From: Acidiferrum sp963771295
GTDB taxonomy: Bacteria; Acidobacteriota; Terriglobia; Acidiferrales; UBA7541
Length of the DNA: 64,000 nucleotides
NCBI GenBank assembly: GCA_963771295.1
Contig: CAVYTB010000009.1
Span: 420,540-484,539, forward strand
Reading direction: 5' to 3'
The translations under genes were made by a program, and so were the position numbers. Shown piece after piece: positions 1-7,614 of the stretch. The stretch's first letter is position 1. Each line of letters starts with the position of its first letter. The notes under the pieces were generated by a model. It saw only the letters and a program-made list of their open reading frames with translations. It was not told where the DNA came from and ran no database searches.

Positions 1-121
1 GCTGAAGTTCACCATTTTGAGGAAGCGCCGGCAGTGCGATGGCTAATGTCAGGGCGCCGACCATCATCAGACGGATGGCGCCTCGAATAGTGTTTCCGCT
101 ACTTGGGATGCTGCGAATCAT
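1..121 (-). CDS. Secreted protein, N-terminal fragment (runs off window)
   Basis: An ATG at 121 (minus strand) is preceded by AAGGAGA with 5-base spacing, a good ribosome-binding site. The 40 visible codons start MIRSIPSSGNT, then a hydrophobic stretch (LMMVGALTLAIALPALP) typical of a signal peptide. The rest lies outside the window, so no function can be given. It is transcribed in the same direction as the sulfatase at 310-2871, about 190 bases downstream of it, and could share its transcript. Confidence 0.6.
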   Translation of the reverse strand, partial: MIRSIPSSGNTIRGAIRLMMVGALTLAIALPALPQNGELQ

Positions 122-309
122 GGGATTCTCCTTCGTGTTGGGGTCAATAACCCTCGACTGTGCAAGGCACGGTGATGCCTTGGGAGTGCTCTCGAATTTC
201 AGATCTCGGGTCGAAGCGCGGATCCCGCGCCTGCCTGACTTTACAGGTATTACAGGACCCGCGCTCGCGTTTTATTCAGCTCATCGCCTTTGCCGCACTT
301 GGCGCGTGG

Positions 310-2871
310 TTACTCGCTGGTTTTGTTGTTGCGCTGAGCGTCCTTCAGCTTCTCGATATCTGCCGGAGTCAACTGCGGCCGCTCGATCGTGAGAGTGAGC
401 TTGACGAGTTTGCCATTGAATTCGAATGGCACCTGGTAGTCCTGATCGTCCACGGGCGTGCCGGTGTCGGCGCCCACATCGAAGTTTTCGTCCCATTGCA
501 GGATGAAGGGAATGGTGTGTTCCATCGTTTGTGTGGCGACGGACTTGCCGTCAATTTTCAGGACGCCAGTGCCACCGCGGCCGATGCCGCTGGGGCTGCC
601 GAAAGCAAGCGTACCCATGCCAAGTCCGTCGTATTTGAAATCAAACTCGACGGTGTGTTTTCCGGGAGTGAGCGCTTCTGGGCTTTCCCAGCGGATGCGC
701 TTCAGGTCCACCAGGTTCCACAGAAAAACAGGCTTGCCCTTCAGGATGTAAAAGCCGTAGCCGCCGAAGCGGCCGCCCTGCGTGACGAGCATGCCGTTGC
801 CGCCGCCGTCTGGAATCTCGACGTCAGCCTTGAAGTTATAGGAGGAGTTGAGGATGCTTGGCGCGTCACCATTGGGCGTGCCGGTGATTACGCCGGAATA
901 GGTGAATACCGTGCGGCCTGCGCTAAGGCTGGGCTTTGGGATGATGAGACGAGCCACAACAGAGTTGTCCAGCGGAAGGACCTGATATTTCTCGGCTTCC
1001 TGCCAGAAGAGTCCTTCCATCTCCTTGAGCTTCGCGGGATTTTTGGCCACCACGTTCTCGTACTGCGTCCAGTCCTTCGTCAGGTCGTAGAGTTCCCAGG
1101 GATAGTCGGCGGGATGTTCCTTTACGATCTTTCCAGTGTCCCAGGGAGCGCGCATGACCTTGGTGCTGGCGATCCAGCCGTCGTGATAAATGGCGTGATC
1201 TCCCATCATTTCAAAGTACTGGGTGTGATGGGTCGAAGGAGCATTGGCATTGGCTTTCTTGAAGGTGTAAAGCATGCTAACGCCTTCGATGGGCTTCTGC
1301 TTGATGCCATCGACATAGTCAGGAGGCTGAATGTGCGCAGCGTCGAGGATGGTGGGCACGATGTCGATGATGTGGTGAAACTGGTTGCGGATACCGCCGG
1401 GATCGTCGATGTGACCGGGCCAGGAGATGGCCATGCCTTGGCGAACGCCGCCGAAGTGAGAAGAGATCTGCTTGGTCCAGGAAAATGGCGTGTCAAAAGC
1501 CCAAGCCCAGGACACAGCCATGTGATTGTAGGTTTTATCGGTTCCCCAGACGTCGTAGAAGTATTTCAGTTGGACGTCGACGGGGACATTGACTTGGTTA
1601 AACATGGCGACTTCGTTGGGAGTGCCATCCAGCGTGCCTTCGGAACTGGTGCCGTTGTCGCCTTCGATGTAGATGATGAGGGTGTTGCCGAGCTTGCCTT
1701 CGTCTTCGACTTCCTGGATGACGCGTCCGATTTCATCGTCGGTGTAGGCGACGTAAGCGGCGAAAACGTCCACCTGGCGAAGGAACATTTTCTTTTCGTC
1801 AGCATTGAGCTGGTCCCAATGCTTAAGCAAGTCAGCAGGCCACGGAGTCATCTTGGCGTCCTGAGGGATGACGCCCAGTTTCTTCTGGTTGGCGAAGATC
1901 TGTTCGCGCAGATCGTCCCAACCTTTGTCGAACAAGTGCATATCGCTGATCTTCTTGTCCCATTCAGGCGTGGGGTGATGCGGGGCGTGAGTTCCGCCCG
2001 GAACATAGTAAACAAGGAAAGGCTGGTCAGGACTGACGGCGTTGATGCGGCGCATGTACTCGATGGCGTCGTCGGCCATGGCGGTGGTCAAGTTCCAGCC
2101 GGGCTTTCCAACGTAGGGATAAATCGCGGAAGTGTTGCGGAACAGATTCGGCTCCCACTGGTTGGCATCGCCACCAAGGAATCCATAGAAGTAGTCGAAA
2201 CCCATGCCCACAGGCCATTGATCAAACGGTCCAGCCTGGCTGGCGGCGAAGGAGGGCGTGTTGTGGTTCTTGCCAAACCACGAGGTGGAGTAGCCGTTTT
2301 CTTTCAGGATCCGCCCTACCGTAACTTTGTCTTTAGGGATGATGCTGTTGTATCCGGGGTAGCCGGTAGCCTGCTCGGAAATGACGCCAAAGCCAACGGA
2401 GTGGTGATTGCGGCCAGTGATCAATGCCGCACGCGTCGGTGAGCAAAGGGCGGTGGAATTGAAGTTGGTATAACGCAAGCCATTCTTGGCGATGCGGTCC
2501 AGCGCGGGTGTGGGAATAACCCCGCCAAACGTGCTGGATACGCCGAAGCCGGCGTCGTCAGTCATGATCAGCAAGATATTTGGTGCGCCCTTGGGCGGCA
2601 CGATGCGCGGATCCCAGCACGGCTTGGAATCGCGGGAATCGCGTTTGATGACTCCGCCGAATGGCTTGGGCTCCGGCGGCAACTGCTTCTCGGATTTAAG
2701 AGAGGTTGTTCCCGCCGCGGAACACGCTTCGGTAGCGGGTTGCTGCGCAAATACCCTTGCGCCCGCAAACGCAGTCAACAGGAAAGCCGTAAGCGTGATT
2801 CGCCTGGCGCTAGCAATGCACCTAGTCTTTATCGTTCCAGAACCACAAAATGAAACGCTTCGGTCTTTCAT
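310..2871 (-). CDS. Arylsulfatase, periplasmic
   Basis: Hydrolyses sulfate esters in the periplasm or outside the cell. The formylglycine motif C-x-P-x-R is present as CSPTRAALITGR, with the modifiable Cys near residue 143 of the chosen start. The N-terminal metal-binding element (NILLIMTDDAG) is about 40 residues before it. A signal peptide (TLTAFLLTAFAGARVFAQ) precedes the catalytic domain. A C-terminal beta-sandwich-like region follows, as in the large AtsA-type arylsulfatases (about 850 residues in all). I chose the ATG at 2871 because AAAGGA lies just upstream; the open frame extends to a TTG at 2892 that has no ribosome-binding site. No anaerobic or FGE-type sulfatase maturase is encoded in the window. 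Substrate unknown; sulfated polysaccharides or aryl sulfates are both possible. Confidence 0.93.
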   Translation of the reverse strand: MKDRSVSFCGSGTIKTRCIASARRITLTAFLLTAFAGARVFAQQPATEACSAAGTTSLKSEKQLPPEPKPFGGVIKRDSRDSKPCWDPRIVPPKGAPNILLIMTDDAGFGVSSTFGGVIPTPALDRIAKNGLRYTNFNSTALCSPTRAALITGRNHHSVGFGVISEQATGYPGYNSIIPKDKVTVGRILKENGYSTSWFGKNHNTPSFAASQAGPFDQWPVGMGFDYFYGFLGGDANQWEPNLFRNTSAIYPYVGKPGWNLTTAMADDAIEYMRRINAVSPDQPFLVYYVPGGTHAPHHPTPEWDKKISDMHLFDKGWDDLREQIFANQKKLGVIPQDAKMTPWPADLLKHWDQLNADEKKMFLRQVDVFAAYVAYTDDEIGRVIQEVEDEGKLGNTLIIYIEGDNGTSSEGTLDGTPNEVAMFNQVNVPVDVQLKYFYDVWGTDKTYNHMAVSWAWAFDTPFSWTKQISSHFGGVRQGMAISWPGHIDDPGGIRNQFHHIIDIVPTILDAAHIQPPDYVDGIKQKPIEGVSMLYTFKKANANAPSTHHTQYFEMMGDHAIYHDGWIASTKVMRAPWDTGKIVKEHPADYPWELYDLTKDWTQYENVVAKNPAKLKEMEGLFWQEAEKYQVLPLDNSVVARLIIPKPSLSAGRTVFTYSGVITGTPNGDAPSILNSSYNFKADVEIPDGGGNGMLVTQGGRFGGYGFYILKGKPVFLWNLVDLKRIRWESPEALTPGKHTVEFDFKYDGLGMGTLAFGSPSGIGRGGTGVLKIDGKSVATQTMEHTIPFILQWDENFDVGADTGTPVDDQDYQVPFEFNGKLVKLTLTIERPQLTPADIEKLKDAQRNNKTSE

Positions 2872-3190
2872 CGCGCAAAGTCCTTTCGTCAATCGAAAAG
2901 CTGCAGTGCTTGGCTATTACGAATCGGATTTCTACCAAGAACATTCCTGGGCCAGAAATGAACCACTCCAAGGACAGTGATGGAGAACAAGGGGAAATTC
3001 CGCCTTTGGCAGGTATGCTCCAAGGTTTAAGCAAGAAGTAGTATTGGCAAAAGTACCAATCAACAGGGCCAGCACATTGTTTCGGGCATTCTTCTGCGGG
3101 TACTTGTCTCTAGATCTTTAGAAAAACTCGAAGGCGTTGCCGAATTTGTGACCAGCGCCGTCCATGACACCTTGTGCGAGTGCATCACGC

Positions 3191-3227
3191 AAAAAAGTGG
3201 CTCCCACTGTTGCGAATGGGAGCCACT
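3191..3227 (-). terminator. Rho-independent terminator, minus strand
   Basis: Arms AGTGGCTCCCA (3196-3206) and TGGGAGCCACT (3217-3227) pair over 11 bp with a 10-base loop. On the minus strand the hairpin is followed by six T (A-run at 3191-3196). Confidence 0.75.
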
Positions 3228-3400
3228 GGCGTTCGACAGGCTATTCGTCCGTCAGTCCCTACCGCCCGGTGAGGCCTGGCGCACGACGCCTGTTTGGTTA
3301 CGCATGCCTTTTGGGGCTGCGTAGCCGCAAGCAGTCTATGGAAGGGCTGCCGTGCAGATAAGTGACGAACATCACGGACAAAGCAAATGTTTTCGGAGGG
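3191..3400 (-). ncRNA. Candidate structured small RNA with intrinsic terminator
   Basis: Read on the minus strand, this region ends in an 11-bp perfect hairpin followed by six U (see terminator entry), yet no protein gene on the minus strand ends there. Upstream, a 9-bp pairing is possible between the complements of 3374-3382 and 3244-3252, enclosing about 120 bases with further G/C-rich local helices. A closing stem followed by a terminator is what a 6S-like or other regulatory RNA would show, but I cannot assign a family. The only overlapping minus-strand open frame (3185-3427) is Pro/Arg rich and has no ribosome-binding site. The promoter is not clear; a TTGACA lies near 3414-3419 on the minus strand. 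Confidence 0.3.
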
Positions 3401-3506
3401 AGCCGGGGGGACTGTCAATTGTGACAATTCCGGGAAGACATAAGATCCGGCATACTAGTGTTCCGAAATCGGCGAAGCGTCCGGTACCGGGATCCAGGCT
3501 CACCGA

Positions 3507-3522
3507 CTAGGAAAAGTCCTAG
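3507..3522 (+). promoter_or_regulatory. Palindromic operator, copy 1 (variant)
   Basis: CTAGGA-AAAG-TCCTAG, a perfect 6-4-6 inverted repeat in which both half-sites carry the same change (A/T for G/C) from the consensus CTAGGG-N4-CCCTAG. GTGACA follows at once and GATTAT lies 17 bases later, a plausible -35/-10 pair. The start of the downstream outer-membrane gene is 81 bases away. Confidence 0.75.
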
Positions 3523-3602
3523 GTGACAATCGGACGATTCTTTCGGATTATCTAACAGTCTCTTATCCCTGGGTGCAGAAAATTCTTGACGGAACGAGTG
3601 CT

Positions 3603-5276
3603 ATGCGAGTCGCGTTAAAACTGACGGCACCCCTGCTGGCTTTTTGTTTGCCACTGTTGCCTTGTGTCGCTCAGGAACCGTCCGAGCCTGCTGCTTTCCA
3701 TCTGGACCTGGACTCCACGCTGACGCATAGTTTCGATTTTCCGAACGACGCTCGTCCTACGACGGTTACTGTGGACTGGAATCTCCTTCCCGAAACCGCG
3801 CCACCAGTTCTTTCAACTGCGCTTGTGCCCGACAATCCGCGCAATAGCACATTTCTGGTGCCGCCCAATTCTTGTTTTTCCCCTTCGGAAATCGGCTTGG
3901 TTTCCACTTGCCTCACTCTTCCGCATGCGAACTTCGCGCTTGCGGGTAGCGAATCCGACTTGCTTTCGGTTAAGCCGGCCCTTCGTGCGCCACCTCCTTC
4001 GGACAAAATGCACTGGAAAGCCGCCTTCTGGCAATCCTTCGGATTCCTGGTCGTGGGCCATGGCTTCCGTCTCGCCAATGATGGCGGCGCCCGGTATCTT
4101 CTGTTTCACAAGCCCTTCTGGCATGACTACTGGGCTTCGGCGGACAACTTTCACATGTCGCACTGGGGCGATGGCGACAGTTTCATCGTCAATTACATCG
4201 GTCATCCGATGGAAGGCGCGGTGTACGGCGACATCTTCTTAAACAATGATCCCAAGGGCCGCTCCGCGCGGTTCGGAAAATCTTCTACCTACTGGTACAG
4301 CCGACTGAAAGCGATGGCTTGGGCCACGGCGTGGGAGGCCTATTTCGAAATCGGCCCGGTTTTCAGTGAAGCGGCCATTGGCAACGAAGGCGGATACACT
4401 TACGTGCCCGGCTGCGGCTTGTATCCCTGCGACAAGTATCCCGGCAAGCAGTTCAAGCCTCCTACCAACAATACCGGTTGGGTTGATTTCGTTATCACCC
4501 CGGTGGTGGGGACGGGCTGGATCATTATGGAAGACGCCATCGAGCGCGAATTCGTCGATCGCATTGCGAAAGATAGTCCGGCGCTCAAGTACAAGATTCT
4601 TCGCGGCTCGCTTGCTCCCAGCCACACCTTTGCAAACATGTTCGCCGGCAAATTGCCGTGGTTCCGTTATCCCGCAGAAGGTTCTTTCAACCAGACCTTT
4701 GGCGGCCCGCTTCATCCCGTTGAACGTCCGCTGTGGAAGGACGAACCTCGCTACAGCTTTGGCGCCCAGTTTATTTCGATGAATTTTCCGCTCGACCGCG
4801 AATCCTGTTCGAACTGTAAGCAGTTTGTCCCGGGCTACGGTTTTGATTTCAACTATCGCCTGGCCAAGTACGCCTACTTCGATTCGGTCGCGAATCTCTT
4901 TCCGGGTTCCGGCTCCTATGGCCAACACGGCGCGGCGCAAGAAGCCCTCGTTGGACTGAAGCTCGGCCCAACGCTGGAGCGCTGGGGATTGTTCTTCAAT
5001 CTGCGTAACGGCTTCATTCACTACGACAAGGCACTTGTTCCCGACAATTCCTCTTCTTATGAAAGCACTTGGCGCTATGCTCTGGACCTTGGCGGCAGCG
5101 TGGAATTCTACGCTTCGCGCAATTCCACGCTGCGTCTGAACGCCGGCACCACTCTCATCCACTATCTGCAGGGCTACACCGACCCCAAGCAGCCTCCCAC
5201 CAGCGTTATCTCCACGGAATATTATTCCTTCCAGGGTAGCCCGTACGTCACCACCGGCTACGTTTTTCGCTTCTGA
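3603..5276 (+). CDS. Outer-membrane protein, DUF3943-like
   Basis: A 557-residue exported protein of unknown function. The chosen ATG at 3603 gives a clean signal peptide (ALKLTAPLLAFCLPLLPCVA); the longer frame uses a GTG at 3573 that would add a polar extension. The segment NYIGHPMEGAVYGD and the later aromatic-rich, alternating-hydrophobic C-terminal half (ending in TGYVFRF with a terminal Phe, as in beta-barrel proteins) resemble DUF3943-type outer-membrane proteins. That family match is by eye. Two Cys pairs (CGLYPCDKY and CSNCKQF) may form disulfides. It stands alone on the plus strand behind operator copy 1, so I infer membership of the palindrome regulon. Confidence 0.75.
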   Translation: MRVALKLTAPLLAFCLPLLPCVAQEPSEPAAFHLDLDSTLTHSFDFPNDARPTTVTVDWNLLPETAPPVLSTALVPDNPRNSTFLVPPNSCFSPSEIGLVSTCLTLPHANFALAGSESDLLSVKPALRAPPPSDKMHWKAAFWQSFGFLVVGHGFRLANDGGARYLLFHKPFWHDYWASADNFHMSHWGDGDSFIVNYIGHPMEGAVYGDIFLNNDPKGRSARFGKSSTYWYSRLKAMAWATAWEAYFEIGPVFSEAAIGNEGGYTYVPGCGLYPCDKYPGKQFKPPTNNTGWVDFVITPVVGTGWIIMEDAIEREFVDRIAKDSPALKYKILRGSLAPSHTFANMFAGKLPWFRYPAEGSFNQTFGGPLHPVERPLWKDEPRYSFGAQFISMNFPLDRESCSNCKQFVPGYGFDFNYRLAKYAYFDSVANLFPGSGSYGQHGAAQEALVGLKLGPTLERWGLFFNLRNGFIHYDKALVPDNSSSYESTWRYALDLGGSVEFYASRNSTLRLNAGTTLIHYLQGYTDPKQPPTSVISTEYYSFQGSPYVTTGYVFRF

Positions 5277-5342
5277 ACCGCTTGCGTAACGCGACCGACC
5301 GCGTGCGTTAGGATCGATCTGTGTTGAGGCGAAGAATGGGAC

Positions 5343-6152
5343 TCAGGCGAGGTTGGAACGCAGTCGCCAGAGGGCGATGATGCCAAGGACCATGAGATTC
5401 GGGAAGAGCAGCGGGGCCATGGGAGGAGCGAGGTAGACGAGATTGTCAAACAGGTGCGTGGAAGGGCCTTGCATGTTTCGCTCAAAATGCAAGACAAACC
5501 CCCAGAGGCCGACGGCCGCTTCCAGCAGCAGGATCAGGCCGCAAGAATCGATGAAACGGCGCGAAACAGGCATGACCAGAGGCACGGCGAGAAAGCCGAC
5601 GGCGAGAGCGCTGGCATAGATCGGCACCCATTCGAGCGGATTGAAAAAACCATCCTCGGCATGGTCCGTAAGGCTGAAAACAAAATTCCCGAAGAAGCCG
5701 CCGAGGGTGAACAGCACAATCCATTGGGCCCACTCGGGGGAATCCGGATCCACCATGCGATTCATGATGAGCAGGAATCCCAGGCCAGTGTAGGCAAGGG
5801 GAGCAGCGAAGGGAGCGGAATACGTGAGGCTGCGAATGGTGTGTTCCAGGAAGAAGTAACTTTCAAGATGCAGAATGACGCCGACCAGCCCAACCAGAAT
5901 AGCGGACCATCCGATCAGATGACCGATGATTTTCCAGGCATTGGGCCGGCGCCAACGAAGTGCCAGGCCAAGCAGCAAAAAGAGCGGCGCAATCGCCGAG
6001 AAGAATAGCGGAATATATTCTTCCCTGCTGCGAAATTGATTTACGGAGTGAGCCAGATAGATGTCCAGCGTCAGAAACCCGATGTTCAGGATAACGAACG
6101 CTTCAATCCAGAGCTGGTGATCGCTCCACCATCGCTTACCTGGATTTGCCAT
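5343..6152 (-). CDS. Polytopic membrane protein coupled to octaheme cytochrome
   Basis: 269 residues with about seven or eight hydrophobic segments (for example residues 14-33, 46-65, 76-95, 110-130, 143-162, 178-198, 205-225, 240-262). I recognise no family. Its ATG at 6152 lies inside the end of the cytochrome gene (17-base overlap), so the two are translationally coupled and almost certainly work together. By analogy with other multiheme cytochromes, it could be a quinone-side or membrane partner, but it has no CxxCH and no obvious quinone motif. A few acidic and His residues lie between helices (HLESYF, LTDHAEDG). Confidence 0.75.
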   Translation of the reverse strand: MANPGKRWWSDHQLWIEAFVILNIGFLTLDIYLAHSVNQFRSREEYIPLFFSAIAPLFLLLGLALRWRRPNAWKIIGHLIGWSAILVGLVGVILHLESYFFLEHTIRSLTYSAPFAAPLAYTGLGFLLIMNRMVDPDSPEWAQWIVLFTLGGFFGNFVFSLTDHAEDGFFNPLEWVPIYASALAVGFLAVPLVMPVSRRFIDSCGLILLLEAAVGLWGFVLHFERNMQGPSTHLFDNLVYLAPPMAPLLFPNLMVLGIIALWRLRSNLA

Positions 6153-7374
6153 TCTTTCTCCTAAGCTCCTCGGCCATGGCCTTCAACTGAATCGTTTTCT
6201 GCAGCATGGGATAATTGCCGTGCCACTGCACGAAGTCGGCGCCGCCCATGAACGCGCCGTGTTTGCTGGTTCTACCGTCGTAGTGCCACAAATCGAAATA
6301 CACAAAATCGATTGGATTGGAGAAGGGTGGGCCAGAGAGCGCGCCATCTTTTCGCAAGCCATCGACAATGGCTTGCGCGGTGCGCACGCGTTCATTGGTG
6401 GCGTTGACCACCTGTTCGCCATTAGCGTAAACCTTGTCAATGACCAGAGGCGTGTGGCATTGCGCGCAAATCTGCTTCATTTTGGCTTGATTCGCGGCGA
6501 AATTCGGGCGTTTCTCCGTGATGGCATTGGCCAGGTAGTAGGACAAACGCTCTGACGGATCGTGAGTGACACCCAATCCGTTGATGCCGCTCATGTGACA
6601 GGTGGCGCAGGTTGGGACAAACATGTCGCGCGTGGTCAGCTGCTTTGGCGGCGCATCGAGATTCATCAGGTGTTCCTGGGCCTGGAACATCATTCCATGC
6701 TTGGACTCTTCATAGATTTCGATTTGCGAATGGTCTGGACCCATGTGACATTGCGCGCAAGTGCTCGGCAATCGCGCAATCCGCACCGAACTGGTGTGCC
6801 GCGTGTGACAGACCGTGCAAGTTCCAATCGTGCCGTCGCTATTCGGTTTGCCAACGCTGTGACATTGCTCGCAACCGCTGGCCATCGCGGAACTGCCTTC
6901 CAGTTGAACAAACGGATGAGGAGGCCTGCGCGTGCCGCCGGGTTGATACGTCTCCGAAAAAGTTATCTGTTCTGGCGTGAGACCTTTTTCTCCATAAATA
7001 GCACCCCACGCGGGCGCGGCGTGGCGGCTGCGCAAATACTGCTGGTAGATATTTTCATGGCAGCTGCGGCAATTGCCTGCGGTCAATTTCTTGGAGATGA
7101 CGAAGCCGTGATGGTCTTCTTTCTCCTGGCCGGGTGCAGGCTGGTGGCAGTCCAGACAATTCACGCCTTTTCTGGCGTGAGCGCTCATCTCGTATTCGTG
7201 GACCACGGAATATTGCGTGCGCGCGTGGCACTCCGCACACTTGCCGGTAGCGCGTACAAGTTGCGCGCTGGGCTGGTCCGTTTCGACACTGGGACGGGCG
7301 CGATTGATCATGAACGCGCCAAGGACGAGTACGAAAGCAATCACGACGGCCAGAAAAACGGATCGAAAGGACAT
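6136..7374 (-). CDS. Octaheme cytochrome c, hydroxylamine-oxidoreductase family
   Basis: Eight CxxCH heme-binding motifs are readable (CAECH, CLDCH, CRSCH, CEQCH, CTVCH, CAQCH, CATCH, CAQCH), with intervening His residues available as distal ligands. The C-terminal block KHGAFMGGADFVQWHGNYP is characteristic of the HAO-like octaheme group. The N-terminus is a single hydrophobic helix (SVFLAVVIAFVLVLGAFMI), a signal anchor that would tether it on the periplasmic face. The chosen ATG at 7374 has GAGGA 8 bases upstream; the longer frame from 7434 lacks this. Members of the family oxidise hydroxylamine or, in non-nitrifiers, may work in the reductive direction or with other small N compounds; which applies here cannot be told from sequence alone. 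Overlaps the downstream membrane-protein gene. Confidence 0.85.
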   Translation of the reverse strand: MSFRSVFLAVVIAFVLVLGAFMINRARPSVETDQPSAQLVRATGKCAECHARTQYSVVHEYEMSAHARKGVNCLDCHQPAPGQEKEDHHGFVISKKLTAGNCRSCHENIYQQYLRSRHAAPAWGAIYGEKGLTPEQITFSETYQPGGTRRPPHPFVQLEGSSAMASGCEQCHSVGKPNSDGTIGTCTVCHTRHTSSVRIARLPSTCAQCHMGPDHSQIEIYEESKHGMMFQAQEHLMNLDAPPKQLTTRDMFVPTCATCHMSGINGLGVTHDPSERLSYYLANAITEKRPNFAANQAKMKQICAQCHTPLVIDKVYANGEQVVNATNERVRTAQAIVDGLRKDGALSGPPFSNPIDFVYFDLWHYDGRTSKHGAFMGGADFVQWHGNYPMLQKTIQLKAMAEELRRKNGKSR

Positions 7375-7614
7375 AGGACGATTCCTCGATTGCGACGCTG
7401 CGTGCCTGAAGCGCTTCCGGAGAGCAGGACGCATTCTAACGTAAAGCGAAGGAAGCGATCATTGTTCGTAACGCCGTAGGCGAGAAGGAACTGTCAAGCA
7501 TTGCCGCGCTACGTTACGCGCGGAACATTTACGACGACGATACGAAGCCGCCAAAGTTAGGCCTATGGGGTTGGTAATGGGGAGATGCGACGTCTTCTGA
7601 TATTTAATTGCCAG

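Larger units (their letters stand above)
2872..3602. other. Intergenic region with hairpin/RNA candidate and an operator
   Basis: No convincing protein gene. It holds a candidate minus-strand structured RNA with a terminator (about 3191-3400), a TGTCA-N4-TGACA inverted repeat near 3415-3428, and operator copy 1 (3507-3522) serving the gene at 3603. Confidence 0.6.

Noticed and set aside
160..2442. Long plus-strand frame of 760 codons opposite the sulfatase
   Set aside because: It is the antisense of the sulfatase gene, has no ribosome-binding site and no recognisable domain.
3185..3427. 80-codon minus-strand frame over the RNA candidate
   Set aside because: Pro/Arg rich, no ribosome-binding site, and it contains the terminator hairpin.
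3415..3428. TGTCAATTGTGACA inverted repeat as a second operator class
   Set aside because: Seen only once and with no neighbouring promoter; too short to support alone.
4239..5162. Minus-strand frame of 307 codons opposite the DUF3943-like gene
   Set aside because: Antisense shadow with no domain; the plus-strand protein has a signal peptide and a beta-barrel end.
6562..7479. Plus-strand frame of 305 codons opposite the octaheme cytochrome
   Set aside because: The minus strand carries eight CxxCH motifs; the plus frame has none and no start signal.
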